From the NCBI GenBank assembly GCA_964397045.1, contig CAYNHF010000044.1, positions 1 to 62,935 of the forward strand: a DNA stretch of 62,935 nucleotides, read 5' to 3'. A program made the position numbers and the translations under genes. The notes below the pieces were generated by a model that did not search any database, was not told the DNA's origin, and worked only from the letters and a program-made list of their open reading frames with translations. This DNA comes from CAYNHF01 sp964397045 (lineage in GTDB: Bacteria; Actinomycetota; Acidimicrobiia; Spongiisociales; UBA5794). Shown here one piece after another: positions 8,009 to 15,662 of this stretch. Each line of letters begins with the position of its first letter. The first letter of the stretch is position 1.

Positions 8009-8041
8009 GGTTCCTCCCACAGTCACCCGGGCCGGGGAGCC
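8009..8041. repeat. 33-bp direct repeat, copy 2
   Basis: This is an exact copy of 7289-7321, placed 80 bp after the lipoprotein stop codon. The following 8042-8159 is non-coding in appearance. Confidence 0.85.
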
Positions 8042-8159
8042 ACCTTCGCCGCAGTCAGTCACCCGGCTTCGAGGTGGCCGGGCCGTTACGGGCCGTCTAA
8101 GCGGCGTGACCAGAGCAAGTCATCCGCAGATGACTCGCTTCGCCTGGTGACAGGTCACT

Positions 8160-8220
8160 GAGTCCACACAGAGTCCACATGACACACGAAAACAGACGAA
8201 AACCGACGAAGCCAGACGCA
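8160..8220. repeat. Helically phased short repeats next to the tRNA (possible integrase arm sites)
   Basis: GAGTCCACA occurs at 8160-8168 and 8171-8179. It is followed by four 10-bp units ending ACGAA/ACGAA/ACGAA/ACGCA (8181-8220), all on a 10-11 bp period. Evenly phased repeats beside a tRNA 3' end resemble tyrosine-integrase arm sites or Xis/IHF-type sites. This role is inferred from position. Confidence 0.45.
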
Positions 8221-8246
8221 TAAGCACCGGGGTGTCGGGGAAGCCG

Positions 8247-8291
8247 AAAGCCCTTGTCACGTATGGCTTTCAGGCCTGTGACAAGGGCTTT
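8247..8291 (-). terminator. Hairpin downstream of tRNA-Val
   Basis: AAAGCCCTTGTCAC (8247-8260) and GTGACAAGGGCTTT (8278-8291) form a perfect 14-bp inverted repeat with a 17-nt loop, starting five bases beyond the tRNA 3' end. It probably terminates the tRNA transcript. The T-run is part of the stem. Confidence 0.6.
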
Positions 8292-8295
8292 CTAT

Positions 8296-8371
8296 TGGTG
8301 GGCGTTGACGGGCTCGAACCGCCGACCTCTTCCTTGTAAGGGAAGCGCTCTTCCAGCTGAGCTAAACGCCC
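8296..8371 (-). tRNA. tRNA-Val(TAC)
   Basis: The reverse strand folds into a complete cloverleaf. The acceptor GGGCGTT pairs with AACGCCC. The D arm is GCTC..GAGC, and the anticodon stem CTTCC/GGAAG carries loop CTTACAA (anticodon TAC, Val). The T arm is GGCGG/CCGTC with TTCGAGC. Discriminator A and CCA are encoded (8296-8299). The 3' end faces the island to the left, the usual orientation for an integrase target. Confidence 0.95.
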
Positions 8372-8559
8372 GAAGCTTCAGTATCACCTGCATCGGCAGG
8401 TTCAGCACGATCGCTGAGGGGCTCCTTCTTCTCGTTCCGTCTCGCTGACGAATCGGAGTTTCTGAACCGACGCGAACATAGCATTCGCACCTTCGTACGT
8501 GGGACGACCGTCGCCCCCGGAGCAGCGGCAGGCCCGAGTCGCTCCCAGCCTTCGATCAC

Positions 8560-9333
8560 CTACGGAACCGTGGTCGTCGTGGAGGTGCTGGACGTCGTGG
8601 ACGTAGTCGGCGCCACCGTCGTGGACGTCGTGGTCGTAGTTGGTGCCGCCGTCGTGGTAGTCGTGGAGGTGGTGGACGTAGTCGGCGCCGCCGTCGTGGT
8701 AGTCGTCTCAGGCGGGACCGTCGTCGTGGTTGTAGTCGACGTCGTCTCAGGCGGGACCGTCGTCGTGGTCGTGGTCGACGTCGTCTCGGGCGGCACCGTG
8801 GTCGTGGTGGCTACAGGAGCCGGTGGAAGTTCGACGGATTCCTTGGCGGCAGAGCATTGCTCGGCGATGAACGCGATCTCGTTCGACCATACCGCCTCGC
8901 CACCTCCACCACCCGGCGGCGACAGCTTGAACGCGTACCTGCCGTCGCCCGCGCTTAGAGCCTCGACGACATCCACGGAAGCTCCGCTCCCGAGCATGGG
9001 GATCGATTGCGTCCCGACGAGGGTGTCATACCCCGTCCCCGTGGCGGTACCGAACCAGAATTCAAGGTCTGTCGCCGCATCCAGGTCGGCCTCGCCTCGG
9101 TTCGCCACCACGGCGACCGCCACGGGTTCGGCCTCGCACGCGAAGCCGACGTCCGCAAACTCCAGAACCGCCTCCGCACCGAACTCTCCGGTGGCGACCT
9201 CGCCGGAAACACTGAGGGTGGTGGCCCACAGGGTGCGGCCAACCGGGATGAGCGCGGTCAGAACGACGACCACCGCCGCGAGCGCCACCCACGGGCCGGC
9301 GCGGCGCATGATTGCCCGAGTCCCGGGACTCAT
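8560..9333 (-). CDS. Secreted SipW-operon protein with Thr-rich C-terminal stalk
   Basis: The 257-residue protein has one N-terminal hydrophobic segment (WVALAAVVVVLTALIPVG). It is followed by LWATTLSVSGEVATGEF, the camelysin/TasA-like pattern of SipW-dependent secreted proteins. A beta-sandwich-like domain (residues ~45-170, two cysteines) precedes a tail of about 85 residues that is almost only Thr, Ser, Pro, Val and Ala, with TTTVPPETT repeats. Such tails are extended, often glycosylated wall spacers. The ATG at 9333 overlaps the stop of the signal peptidase gene (ATGA), so it is the last gene of the operon. The longer frame to 9375 lies inside the peptidase gene and is not used. Confidence 0.78.
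   Translation of the reverse strand: MSPGTRAIMRRAGPWVALAAVVVVLTALIPVGRTLWATTLSVSGEVATGEFGAEAVLEFADVGFACEAEPVAVAVVANRGEADLDAATDLEFWFGTATGTGYDTLVGTQSIPMLGSGASVDVVEALSAGDGRYAFKLSPPGGGGGEAVWSNEIAFIAEQCSAAKESVELPPAPVATTTTVPPETTSTTTTTTVPPETTSTTTTTTVPPETTTTTAAPTTSTTSTTTTTAAPTTTTTSTTVAPTTSTTSSTSTTTTVP
8566..8815. repeat. Low-complexity tandem repeat coding the Thr/Pro stalk
   Basis: The DNA consists of GTCGTGG/GTCGTAG-type repeats on the plus strand, encoding TTTTTVPPETTS and TTAAPTTST units on the reverse strand. Three VPPET units occur at regular spacing. Copy number in such repeats is prone to slippage. Confidence 0.8.
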
Positions 9334-10787
9334 GTCACACCTCCGAGCCATCGCTGCAAGTAGACGCTCGGCCAACCGGCGTTGGGCACCACCAGAACGA
9401 CCTTGCCTTCCAGGTTCGCGGCAAGCACCGGAGCGTCATTGGTGTTGTTGTTGTCACCGCGTGTCATGAAGATCGGCTGTGATCCTCCGTCTTCGATCGC
9501 CACAACCCGGTGGATCACCTGGAAACCACCCTGGCGGAAGCGAATGATGTCTCCCACCTCGACCTCATCGGGGCTGGCTTCTTGAATCACGACCATGTCA
9601 CCGACCTCCAGAGTCGGGTTCATGCTTGGTCCGCTCACCACAACCGGCTGGAAGCCGAACATGCCGGTCACGAACCAGATGAGCGTGACCGCTACCACCG
9701 CCACTCCGAGCCATCCAGCCCGGCGCCTGGTCCCGCCGGCGGCTCCTCCCTCCGGCGATTGGAGCATCTCCGACTCGTCGCTCATTTCTAGGATCGGCTG
9801 CTGAATGATCCACAGTCCGAGCACGGGTGCCAGGGTGCCGATGAATGCGGTGAGCTGCCAGCTCAGGTCAGGCAAGATCGGCGACAGCCATTCGAATGCC
9901 GTAGGCACCGCCCGGTAGGCAATGGCAGCCAGCGGTCCCCCGACCAACGCCAGGAACGACGCCAGCAATCCCTCGGACAGGCTGGGCAACGCCCGCTCCC
10001 CCACCAGGATCGTCATCGACTCCACGCCGTCCACTGAGGTGAGCTTGGCCAGCGGAAGGCCGATGACCGCGAAGAATACTGTTGCCACCGCGAGCGCGGC
10101 AGTAGCGCTCCAGCGCGCGATCACCACGACGATGCAGGCACGGCACATCTCCACCGCCACCAGGATGGTGAGCACGTACAGCAGGTTGGCTGCCATCGGC
10201 AGGATCTCATGCGAATACGGGGATCGGCCGAAGCTCAGCGCCAGGCCGGCGAGAACGAACAGTGCGACCTGGAAGAACCCGACGAGCGCGGCGAGCACAA
10301 TCAAGCGCCGATTACGAGCGGGACGGTCGGGTAGCCGGCGCCAGACGGCGAAGGCGGCCACCGCCAGCGTGCTCCACAACAGCGCATGGCTCACCTGCCA
10401 CAGCACCGGGTGTCCGCGATCGATGCCCACGAACTCGAGCAGCGTGCCGGGAACGCCGCGGGTCACGAGCACGTAGATGACCAGCGTCCAGGAGATCAGA
10501 CCTGCCACCAGCCGAAGGTCGCCGCTGTGGGTCAACTCGTCGCCGGCGTGCTCCACCCGTATCCCCTGGTCGGCCTGGGCACTAGAGCGCAGCTCCTCGT
10601 GTCGTGTAGCCGTCGGATCGCTCCGTGGGTCCACGGCGGGATGGAAGGGCCGAGGGGTCGGGACGGATGTGTCGGGTTCGGCGATGCGGGCTCGGCGCCG
10701 CTCGGAACCGGAGTCGGCTGCGGCATGGGCGCGGGTCGCGACGGAGCGACGCCGCGCGACGGGGGCGGATTCGAACCATCCGCGCAT
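9330..10787 (-). CDS. SipW-like signal peptidase I with N-terminal membrane domain
   Basis: The C-terminal ~110 residues are a Ser/His-type signal peptidase of the SipW/ER/archaeal kind. The catalytic Ser is in VVSGPSMNPT, a VGDIIRFR strand follows, and His replaces the usual Lys in FQVIHRVV. The RGDNN box is also present. Preceding this are a cytoplasmic Arg-rich stretch of about 90 residues and roughly seven membrane segments (for example LVAGLISWTLVIYVLVT and LIVLAALVGFFQVALFVLAGL). This makes it much longer than Bacillus SipW, at about 485 residues. It should release the co-encoded SipW-type substrates outside the membrane. The start is uncertain: 10787, or 10832 overlapping the upstream stop. 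It sits between its presumed substrates. Confidence 0.82.
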   Translation of the reverse strand: MRGWFESAPVARRRSVATRAHAAADSGSERRRARIAEPDTSVPTPRPFHPAVDPRSDPTATRHEELRSSAQADQGIRVEHAGDELTHSGDLRLVAGLISWTLVIYVLVTRGVPGTLLEFVGIDRGHPVLWQVSHALLWSTLAVAAFAVWRRLPDRPARNRRLIVLAALVGFFQVALFVLAGLALSFGRSPYSHEILPMAANLLYVLTILVAVEMCRACIVVVIARWSATAALAVATVFFAVIGLPLAKLTSVDGVESMTILVGERALPSLSEGLLASFLALVGGPLAAIAYRAVPTAFEWLSPILPDLSWQLTAFIGTLAPVLGLWIIQQPILEMSDESEMLQSPEGGAAGGTRRRAGWLGVAVVAVTLIWFVTGMFGFQPVVVSGPSMNPTLEVGDMVVIQEASPDEVEVGDIIRFRQGGFQVIHRVVAIEDGGSQPIFMTRGDNNNTNDAPVLAANLEGKVVLVVPNAGWPSVYLQRWLGGVT

Positions 10788-10818
10788 CGTCACGTCGCGG
10801 TCGTGATGGCCGTTCGGC

Positions 10819-11763
10819 TCAGAAGGAAGCATTGTTGAGCCCATCGGAGATCGACTTGAGAACTTCGTACTGTTGCCGCGTTGGGGCCGTCCCCGCCTTG
10901 GCCTCGATCGCGGTGATGATGTCGGCGAGGCCGGCATCTTCGGGATCGGCGAGGCCCAGGTAGTTGTCGGGGTCCACGCCCCTGATGTTGTGGCCGGCGG
11001 CTGCGCACAGCAGCCCGGCCTGGTCGTTGAGCCGGGTAGCCAGGTAGTGGGCCAGGAAACGGGCCTCCATTGTCGACCGACCCCGGGCCGTATCGAACAG
11101 CTCATCCGTCCCGCTCATCGTGGTCGGTCCGAGCCAGTCCGACGATGCATCGATCGCCGCCAGCCAACCCTCGATGTCGGACGCGACAAACGTGTCGTGC
11201 GCATCCCAGTTGCCCCAGAATCCGATGGTGCCGGGCTCGGCCTCAGCGAAACGGGTGTCGATCGTGAATCCGTAGATGGCCTCCTGCTCTGCCACCTGGT
11301 TGATGCGTATGGCGTAGCCCGTGACCCACTCAGCTCCGGGGGCGAGGTTGCCGCACGTGTCGTCATCGGGCGTCACAGTGATTGCCGGTACCGTCGAGAT
11401 GGCGGGAGCAGCCCGCATCAAGGGCGCGTCACCGGTGCTCACGATGGTCACCATGAGCCGGCAGGTGTAACCGGGGTAGGCGTTGTCGATGTCGACGCCG
11501 ACCACATCGGCGCTACGCAGCACCGCGGTGCAGGACGCGACGTCCTTGCCGTAACCAGGGTCGATGCCGACGTCGCCGGTCTCCGCAGCCACGAATACGA
11601 TGTTGGGATCGGTGGCGCGGACGCTGCCCTTGCTGCCCAGCGCCGCCGGAGCACGCCACACTGCGGCAACGATCGTGAGCGCGCCGATCAGAACCGCGGC
11701 ACCGGCCAGCAGCCATGCCGCCCCCGCTCGACGTTCTCGCTCAGGTGTTCGGTTCTTCGTCAT
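10819..11763 (-). CDS. SipW-dependent secreted protein (TasA/camelysin-like)
   Basis: The 314-residue product has a cytoplasmic RTPERERR start, one hydrophobic segment (WLLAGAAVLIGALTIVAAVW) and a mature region rich in Asp, Thr and Cys. IDNAYPGYTCRLMVTIVSTG matches a module shared with the two upstream proteins (GGAYPSYECWVEF and GNGYPSYTADCQVEY). This part is predicted to be beta-sandwich. The C-terminal ~150 residues are unlike the paralogs: GTIGFWGNWDAHDTF, then helices with FLAHYLATRLNDQAGLLCAA. The GFWxNW type of segment is seen in other secreted proteins. AGGAG is present but far from the ATG. It is the third gene of the operon, right before the peptidase. Confidence 0.8.
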   Translation of the reverse strand: MTKNRTPERERRAGAAWLLAGAAVLIGALTIVAAVWRAPAALGSKGSVRATDPNIVFVAAETGDVGIDPGYGKDVASCTAVLRSADVVGVDIDNAYPGYTCRLMVTIVSTGDAPLMRAAPAISTVPAITVTPDDDTCGNLAPGAEWVTGYAIRINQVAEQEAIYGFTIDTRFAEAEPGTIGFWGNWDAHDTFVASDIEGWLAAIDASSDWLGPTTMSGTDELFDTARGRSTMEARFLAHYLATRLNDQAGLLCAAAGHNIRGVDPDNYLGLADPEDAGLADIITAIEAKAGTAPTRQQYEVLKSISDGLNNASF

Positions 11764-11873
11764 CGTCTCGGCTGGCGACTCCTGTCGCTCACGCGTCTCC
11801 GACGCTCGAGCCTCGGAGACGCTGTGGGCCGAGGGTTCCGAGGACGCACCTCGGCCCACAGATTGTCTCTTCT

Positions 11874-12467
11874 CTATGGAGCCAACGCTGCCGGAAGCGG
11901 TGGCAGAATCGGACAGTTGCTCTCGTTGAATTGGTTCAGTTGCACCTCCACACCGAAGCCATACGTGGCGTTCTGCTCGGCGGGCTGCTCGACGTGCACC
12001 CGGAGACTGCTCCCGGCGAAGTCCCCAGTGTGCAGTTGGCTGCACCGGTTGTTGGCCCACGTAACGGTGGCCTGGTCACAGGAAGCAATGAAGCTTCCGT
12101 TCGTTCGCCGATCCACGGTGCACCCGGTGAGGTCACGGGGAACAAAGCGAATCTCCTCCACGTGAACCGGGATGCTGCCGGTACTGATGTACTCGACCTG
12201 ACAGTCGGCCGTGTAGCTGGGATAACCGTTGCCGATCTCGAAGTGCAGGATCGAGGGGTCCTCATCGTCGATGAAGCCGTCGATGGTCCCCACGTCCTTG
12301 TCTTCGATATCGCCACAGATCACGAAGTCCCACTCCGCTGCCACGTCGCCGGTCTCGATGGTGCCTTCGATAGTCAACACCTGGGACCACAGGCCGTAGC
12401 CGACCGCCATAGTGGCCAGCGATGCAAGCATCACGGCCGTCATGACGGCGATCGGCTTCTTATGCAT
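11874..12467 (-). CDS. SipW-dependent secreted protein (TasA/camelysin-like)
   Basis: The 197-residue protein begins MHKKPIAVMTAVMLASLATM, a SipW-type signal peptide. It is followed by the hallmark WSQVLTIEGTIETGDVAAEW. The mature domain has the shared NGYPSYTADCQVEYISTGSIPVHVEE block and six cysteines, suggesting a disulfide-stabilised beta-sandwich fibre subunit. Its ATG lies 8 bases inside the end of the preceding gene (ATGCATAA), giving translational coupling. It is shorter than both neighbours and probably represents the basic module of the family. Confidence 0.82.
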   Translation of the reverse strand: MHKKPIAVMTAVMLASLATMAVGYGLWSQVLTIEGTIETGDVAAEWDFVICGDIEDKDVGTIDGFIDDEDPSILHFEIGNGYPSYTADCQVEYISTGSIPVHVEEIRFVPRDLTGCTVDRRTNGSFIASCDQATVTWANNRCSQLHTGDFAGSSLRVHVEQPAEQNATYGFGVEVQLNQFNESNCPILPPLPAALAP

Positions 12468-13437
12468 CAAAGACACCGTTGCCGTTGGTGTCGAGGACAA
12501 TGTCCTCGCCGTCGTTCCAGTACGTGTCGCCGTTGGCGTCAAAGAACATCAGCGCCGAATCCGGACCCGCACAGCCCGTAAAGGTGGAGCCGGTCTCGAG
12601 ATCGACGTCGACTCGCTCTGCGCCGGGCGTCATGTCCAGGCTCCAATCCCAGTCCAGGACCAGCGGATCGAGGAAATCGTCGTGCCACCCGTCGCGAATC
12701 GCGGTCGGATGTGCTGAACCCTCGGCGTGCAGGTCGTCACCGAACGTCCACGTGCACGTGCCGTCGGTGTCGAACCAGTCGAGTCCCTCGTCGAATCCTC
12801 CTGTCGGCCAGGCTGTGAGCGTGTCGCCGGGTGCCACTTGAATGTTGGCCGCGAAGCCATTGCCGCTGAAGCGAGTCAAGGTCCCGTCGGCGTCGACGAT
12901 GGCGTCGCGCGGCTCGTTGAACTGCCGTGCGTCGACGAAGCCCTCGAAGACGTACCGGGCGTTCTGATCAGCTTCCTGCTCGACGTGCAGGTACAGCGTG
13001 CAGAGTGCCTTCTCGCCCTCATGGATCTGGGTGTCTTCCTCGTAGCATCCAAGCAGACTGAACGTCACGGCCTCCGGAGGTGGCAGCGTCGTCCAGGTTG
13101 GGTGGTAGATATGAACAGGCACGGAGCCGATACTGTGAACGTCGAATTCCACCCAGCACTCGTAGCTCGGGTAGGCACCTCCGATAGTCACTTCGAGCCC
13201 ATCGCTCGTGGCGTTCAGCACCGCATCGCAGTCGGCGACGTTCTTCTCGTCTGGAAGATCGTCGTCATTCTCAACCACGCTCTCAACTGATAGCTGGGCT
13301 GCTACGTCTCCCGTCTGGACTACGCCGTCGATGCTGAGAAGCTGAAACCACAGAGCGCTGCCGATACCGACCATCGCCAAGGCGACGACCAGCACCAAGA
13401 ACAGCACTCCGATCTTTGCAGGTTTGCGATCAAACAA
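12460..13437 (-). CDS. SipW-dependent secreted protein with terminal calcium-binding motif
   Basis: This is the first gene of the operon. The start codon is TTG at 13437, with GGGAGGG seven bases upstream. The 325-residue product has a signal segment (IGVLFLVLVVALAMVGIG) and WFQLLSIDGVVQTGDVAAQL, the same pattern as its paralog. The shared GGAYPSYECWVEFDVHSIGSVPVHI block follows. The second half is Trp/Asp-rich (DEGLDWFDTDGTCTWTFGDD). The C-terminus ends in two Asp-rich loops, DANGDTYWNDGED and DTNGNGVFD, which look like EF-hand/dockerin-type calcium sites. It is likely the main or anchoring subunit of a surface fibre. Confidence 0.82.
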   Translation of the reverse strand: MFDRKPAKIGVLFLVLVVALAMVGIGSALWFQLLSIDGVVQTGDVAAQLSVESVVENDDDLPDEKNVADCDAVLNATSDGLEVTIGGAYPSYECWVEFDVHSIGSVPVHIYHPTWTTLPPPEAVTFSLLGCYEEDTQIHEGEKALCTLYLHVEQEADQNARYVFEGFVDARQFNEPRDAIVDADGTLTRFSGNGFAANIQVAPGDTLTAWPTGGFDEGLDWFDTDGTCTWTFGDDLHAEGSAHPTAIRDGWHDDFLDPLVLDWDWSLDMTPGAERVDVDLETGSTFTGCAGPDSALMFFDANGDTYWNDGEDIVLDTNGNGVFDA

Positions 13438-13761
13438 GATTTCCCTCCCTTTCGTCCCATCACTCGCGTTCTGTGTTTGAGGCCAGGGTCACCCCCCTTC
13501 CCCGGGCGCGACGAAACGACTCAGGACGTCCAAGAAGAAGATGCCTGAAGACCGTCGCGCCGGCGCAACCAGACGATCTGCCAACACGCGGTCGAAAACC
13601 GACCTGCGCACTCACACCCGTACACCCCTTGGGATGCAGATACCCGCCCACCGTATGTTGCGACGGCGCGAGCGGCTACGGGCCCAAAGACCCTTGCGGC
13701 GCATACGCCGGCGGCATCGGCCTCGACTTCAACGGCGCCGACACTGCCATACTTCCGGCCG
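13438..13761. other. Divergent intergenic region
   Basis: About 320 bp lie between the secretion operon (leftward) and the spermidine-synthase-like gene (rightward), so both promoters should be here. I see no clean -35/-10 pair. A G/C-rich inverted block near 13680-13730 (GCGGCGCATACGCCGGCGGC) could fold. One plus-strand frame across 13600-13760 reads somewhat like protein but lacks a start. Confidence 0.35.
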
Positions 13762-15213
13762 ATGTCTCCCCTGCTCGCCCGCACTTTGGTTTTCGTCGCC
13801 GCGGCTTCGGTGCTCGTGCTCGAAATCCTCGCCGGAAGGCTGCTGGCACCCTTCGTCGGAATCACGTTGGAGACCTTCACCGGCATCATCGGCACCGTTC
13901 TCGCCGGGATCGCCGTCGGAGCCTGGCTCGGTGGTCTGGCCGCCGACCGCTATCCACCGCGCCCCCTGATCGCACCTCTCTTCGTCGTCGGCGGCGTGCT
14001 CGCCATCGCCGCGGCGCCCCTCGTCGGCGCCGTCGGACCCTCGATGCGAGCAGCGGGGCCCGCCGAGATCGTCATCCTCGCTGCCATCGCGTTCTTCCTC
14101 CCCGCCGCGGTACTCAGCGCCATCTCGCCCATCGTCGCCAAGATCGAACTCGAAACTCTCGACGAAACCGGCACGGTCGTCGGTGGCTTGTCTGCAGTGG
14201 GCACCGTCGGCGCCATCTTCGGCACGTTCTTCACCGGGTTCGTCTTGATCGCCACCATTCCTACCCGGCCGATCCTCATCGGACTCGGGGTGGTCCTGAT
14301 CGCGATCGGTGGCGGCCTCTGGGTCCAGGCCCGCCGGGCGAGCCTCCTGAGCGCCGTCATCATCCCGGTCGCGCTGGCATTGGGGCTCAATGTGGTGGTC
14401 GCTGAACCGTGTGATCAGGAAACGGCCTACTACTGCACAAGCGTCGAGGCCGACGCCGACCGGTCCCCCGGGCGGGTGCTCGTGCTCGACACGCTCAGCC
14501 ACAGCTACGTCGACCTCGAGGACCCCACCTACCTCGGGTTCCGCTACAGCAGACTGTTCGCAGCGGTCTTCGCCACCTTGCCGCCGGGACCGCTCGACGT
14601 CCTCTCGATCGGCGGCGGCGGGTTCACCCTCCCCCGCTACCTCAACGAGATTCGACCTGGGACCTCCAACACCGTCCTCGAATTGGACCAGACCCTCGTC
14701 GACATCGCAGAGCAGGAACTCGGGCTCGATCCAACCAGCATGACCATCGAGATCGGCGATGCACGGCTGCTGCTTGCCGAGCAGCCCGACACCGCATACG
14801 ACATCGTGATCGGTGATGCCTTCGGAGGCCTCTCAGTGCCCTGGCATCTCACTACGTCCGAGTTCGCCGAAGCGATCCACGAACGACTCCGGCCCGGCGG
14901 TATCTACATCCTCAACATGATCGATTACCCGCCACTCGATTTCGCCAAAGCCGAAGCCGCGACCCTGGCCGCGGTGTTCCCGCACGCTGCCGTGATTGCC
15001 CCCGCGGCCTACGTCGCCGGGGACCGCGGCGGCAACTTCGTGATGATCGGGTCACCTGCGCCGATCCCGGTCGATGCGATCAGCAGCGGCATCGTCGGAT
15101 TCGAAGGGGAGCCCATCGTGATCACCGGGGCCGCCCTCGACGCATTCATCGCAGACGCCCGTGTCCTCCGAGACGACTTCGCGCCCGTCGACCAGTTGAT
15201 CAGTCGCCCCTGA
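13762..15213 (+). CDS. Membrane-fused spermidine synthase-like protein
   Basis: This 483-residue fusion has about seven to eight membrane segments in the first ~215 residues. They start LVFVAAASVLVLEILAGRLL, with GTVLAGIAVGAWLGGLAAD typical of these transporters-like domains. A Rossmann methyltransferase-like spermidine-synthase domain follows: VLSIGGGGFTLPRYL is the nucleotide-binding loop, VLELDQTLVDIA its acidic strand end, IEIGDAR and DIVIGDAFGG the active-site strand. The polyamine synthase Asp pair is partly kept (GDAFGGLSVPWHL). Fused forms are widespread in actinobacteria and their product is not established. It is a single gene, followed by a long palindrome at 15239-15284. Confidence 0.82.
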   Translation: MSPLLARTLVFVAAASVLVLEILAGRLLAPFVGITLETFTGIIGTVLAGIAVGAWLGGLAADRYPPRPLIAPLFVVGGVLAIAAAPLVGAVGPSMRAAGPAEIVILAAIAFFLPAAVLSAISPIVAKIELETLDETGTVVGGLSAVGTVGAIFGTFFTGFVLIATIPTRPILIGLGVVLIAIGGGLWVQARRASLLSAVIIPVALALGLNVVVAEPCDQETAYYCTSVEADADRSPGRVLVLDTLSHSYVDLEDPTYLGFRYSRLFAAVFATLPPGPLDVLSIGGGGFTLPRYLNEIRPGTSNTVLELDQTLVDIAEQELGLDPTSMTIEIGDARLLLAEQPDTAYDIVIGDAFGGLSVPWHLTTSEFAEAIHERLRPGGIYILNMIDYPPLDFAKAEAATLAAVFPHAAVIAPAAYVAGDRGGNFVMIGSPAPIPVDAISSGIVGFEGEPIVITGAALDAFIADARVLRDDFAPVDQLISRP

Positions 15214-15238
15214 ACCGCGAGATCACCGACCCTTCCTG

Positions 15239-15284
15239 TTTTTGCGTCTCAGGGCGGGGTATACCCCGCCGGGGGACGCAAAAA
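15239..15284. repeat. Long near-perfect palindrome between convergent genes
   Basis: TTTTTGCGTC (15239-15248) pairs with GACGCAAAAA (15275-15284). Inside, GGCGGGGTATACCCCGCC (15253-15270) is itself a perfect palindrome. Unlike an intrinsic terminator, the T-run is on the 5' side and the A-run on the 3' side on both strands, so it may act as a cruciform, a processing site or a protein site. Confidence 0.6.
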
Positions 15285-15314
15285 CCAGAGGGTTGCCTCG
15301 TCCAGGGGCCGCCT

Positions 15315-15635
15315 TCACATCCCTGCCGTCGGCAGCTCATCCGGCATCAACGGATTCGGCCGATTCCGGTGATAGTTGGCAAGCACTGCCGCGTCACAAT
15401 CCGAACACAAGTCGATCGGTCGAGTGCCTACCACCGACAACTGAGTGCCGCGCCCCTTTTCCACGATCGCCAACGGCACCGTTTGCAGATCCTCGCTGCC
15501 ACACTTCCCGCAGACCGGTCGCAGGCTCCGCGTCCACCTGTTGCCGCAGGTATCGCAGTTGAGCTCGATGTCGTCACCGCGGCGTTCGCCTCGCAAGGCC
15601 TCTGCCTCACCACACGAAGGACAAGTGATCTCCAT
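15315..15635 (-). CDS. Small zinc-ribbon protein
   Basis: The 106-residue protein has three Cys pairs: CPSC at residues 5-8, CDTC at 27-30 and CGKC at 42-45, plus CSDC near 77. It can therefore bind one or two zinc ions in rubredoxin-like knuckles (ITCPSCGEAEAL, LNCDTCGNRW, PVCGKCGSEDL). No catalytic domain is attached. Such proteins often serve as nucleic-acid or protein-binding accessories. The ATG at 15635 follows a GGAG-containing region. It is co-directional with the next two upstream genes, 27 bp away. Confidence 0.75.
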   Translation of the reverse strand: MEITCPSCGEAEALRGERRGDDIELNCDTCGNRWTRSLRPVCGKCGSEDLQTVPLAIVEKGRGTQLSVVGTRPIDLCSDCDAAVLANYHRNRPNPLMPDELPTAGM

Positions 15636-15662
15636 CTCCCCAGTCTGCCAGAGCGCCGAGAA

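Noticed and set aside
8362..8559. 65-residue minus-strand ORF between the stalk protein and the tRNA
   Set aside because: It begins directly after the operon stop without a ribosome site, ends inside the tRNA and has no protein-like features.
8570..9469. 299-residue plus-strand Val-rich ORF
   Set aside because: It is the complement of the Thr-rich stalk repeat; low complexity only.
11715..12581. Long plus-strand ORF across the SipW-substrate genes
   Set aside because: It is antisense to genes with signal peptides and a shared module; no independent support.
13416..14405. 329-residue plus-strand ORF overlapping the spermidine-synthase-like gene
   Set aside because: Arg-rich shadow of the membrane domain in another frame; only 13600-13760 looks mildly protein-like.
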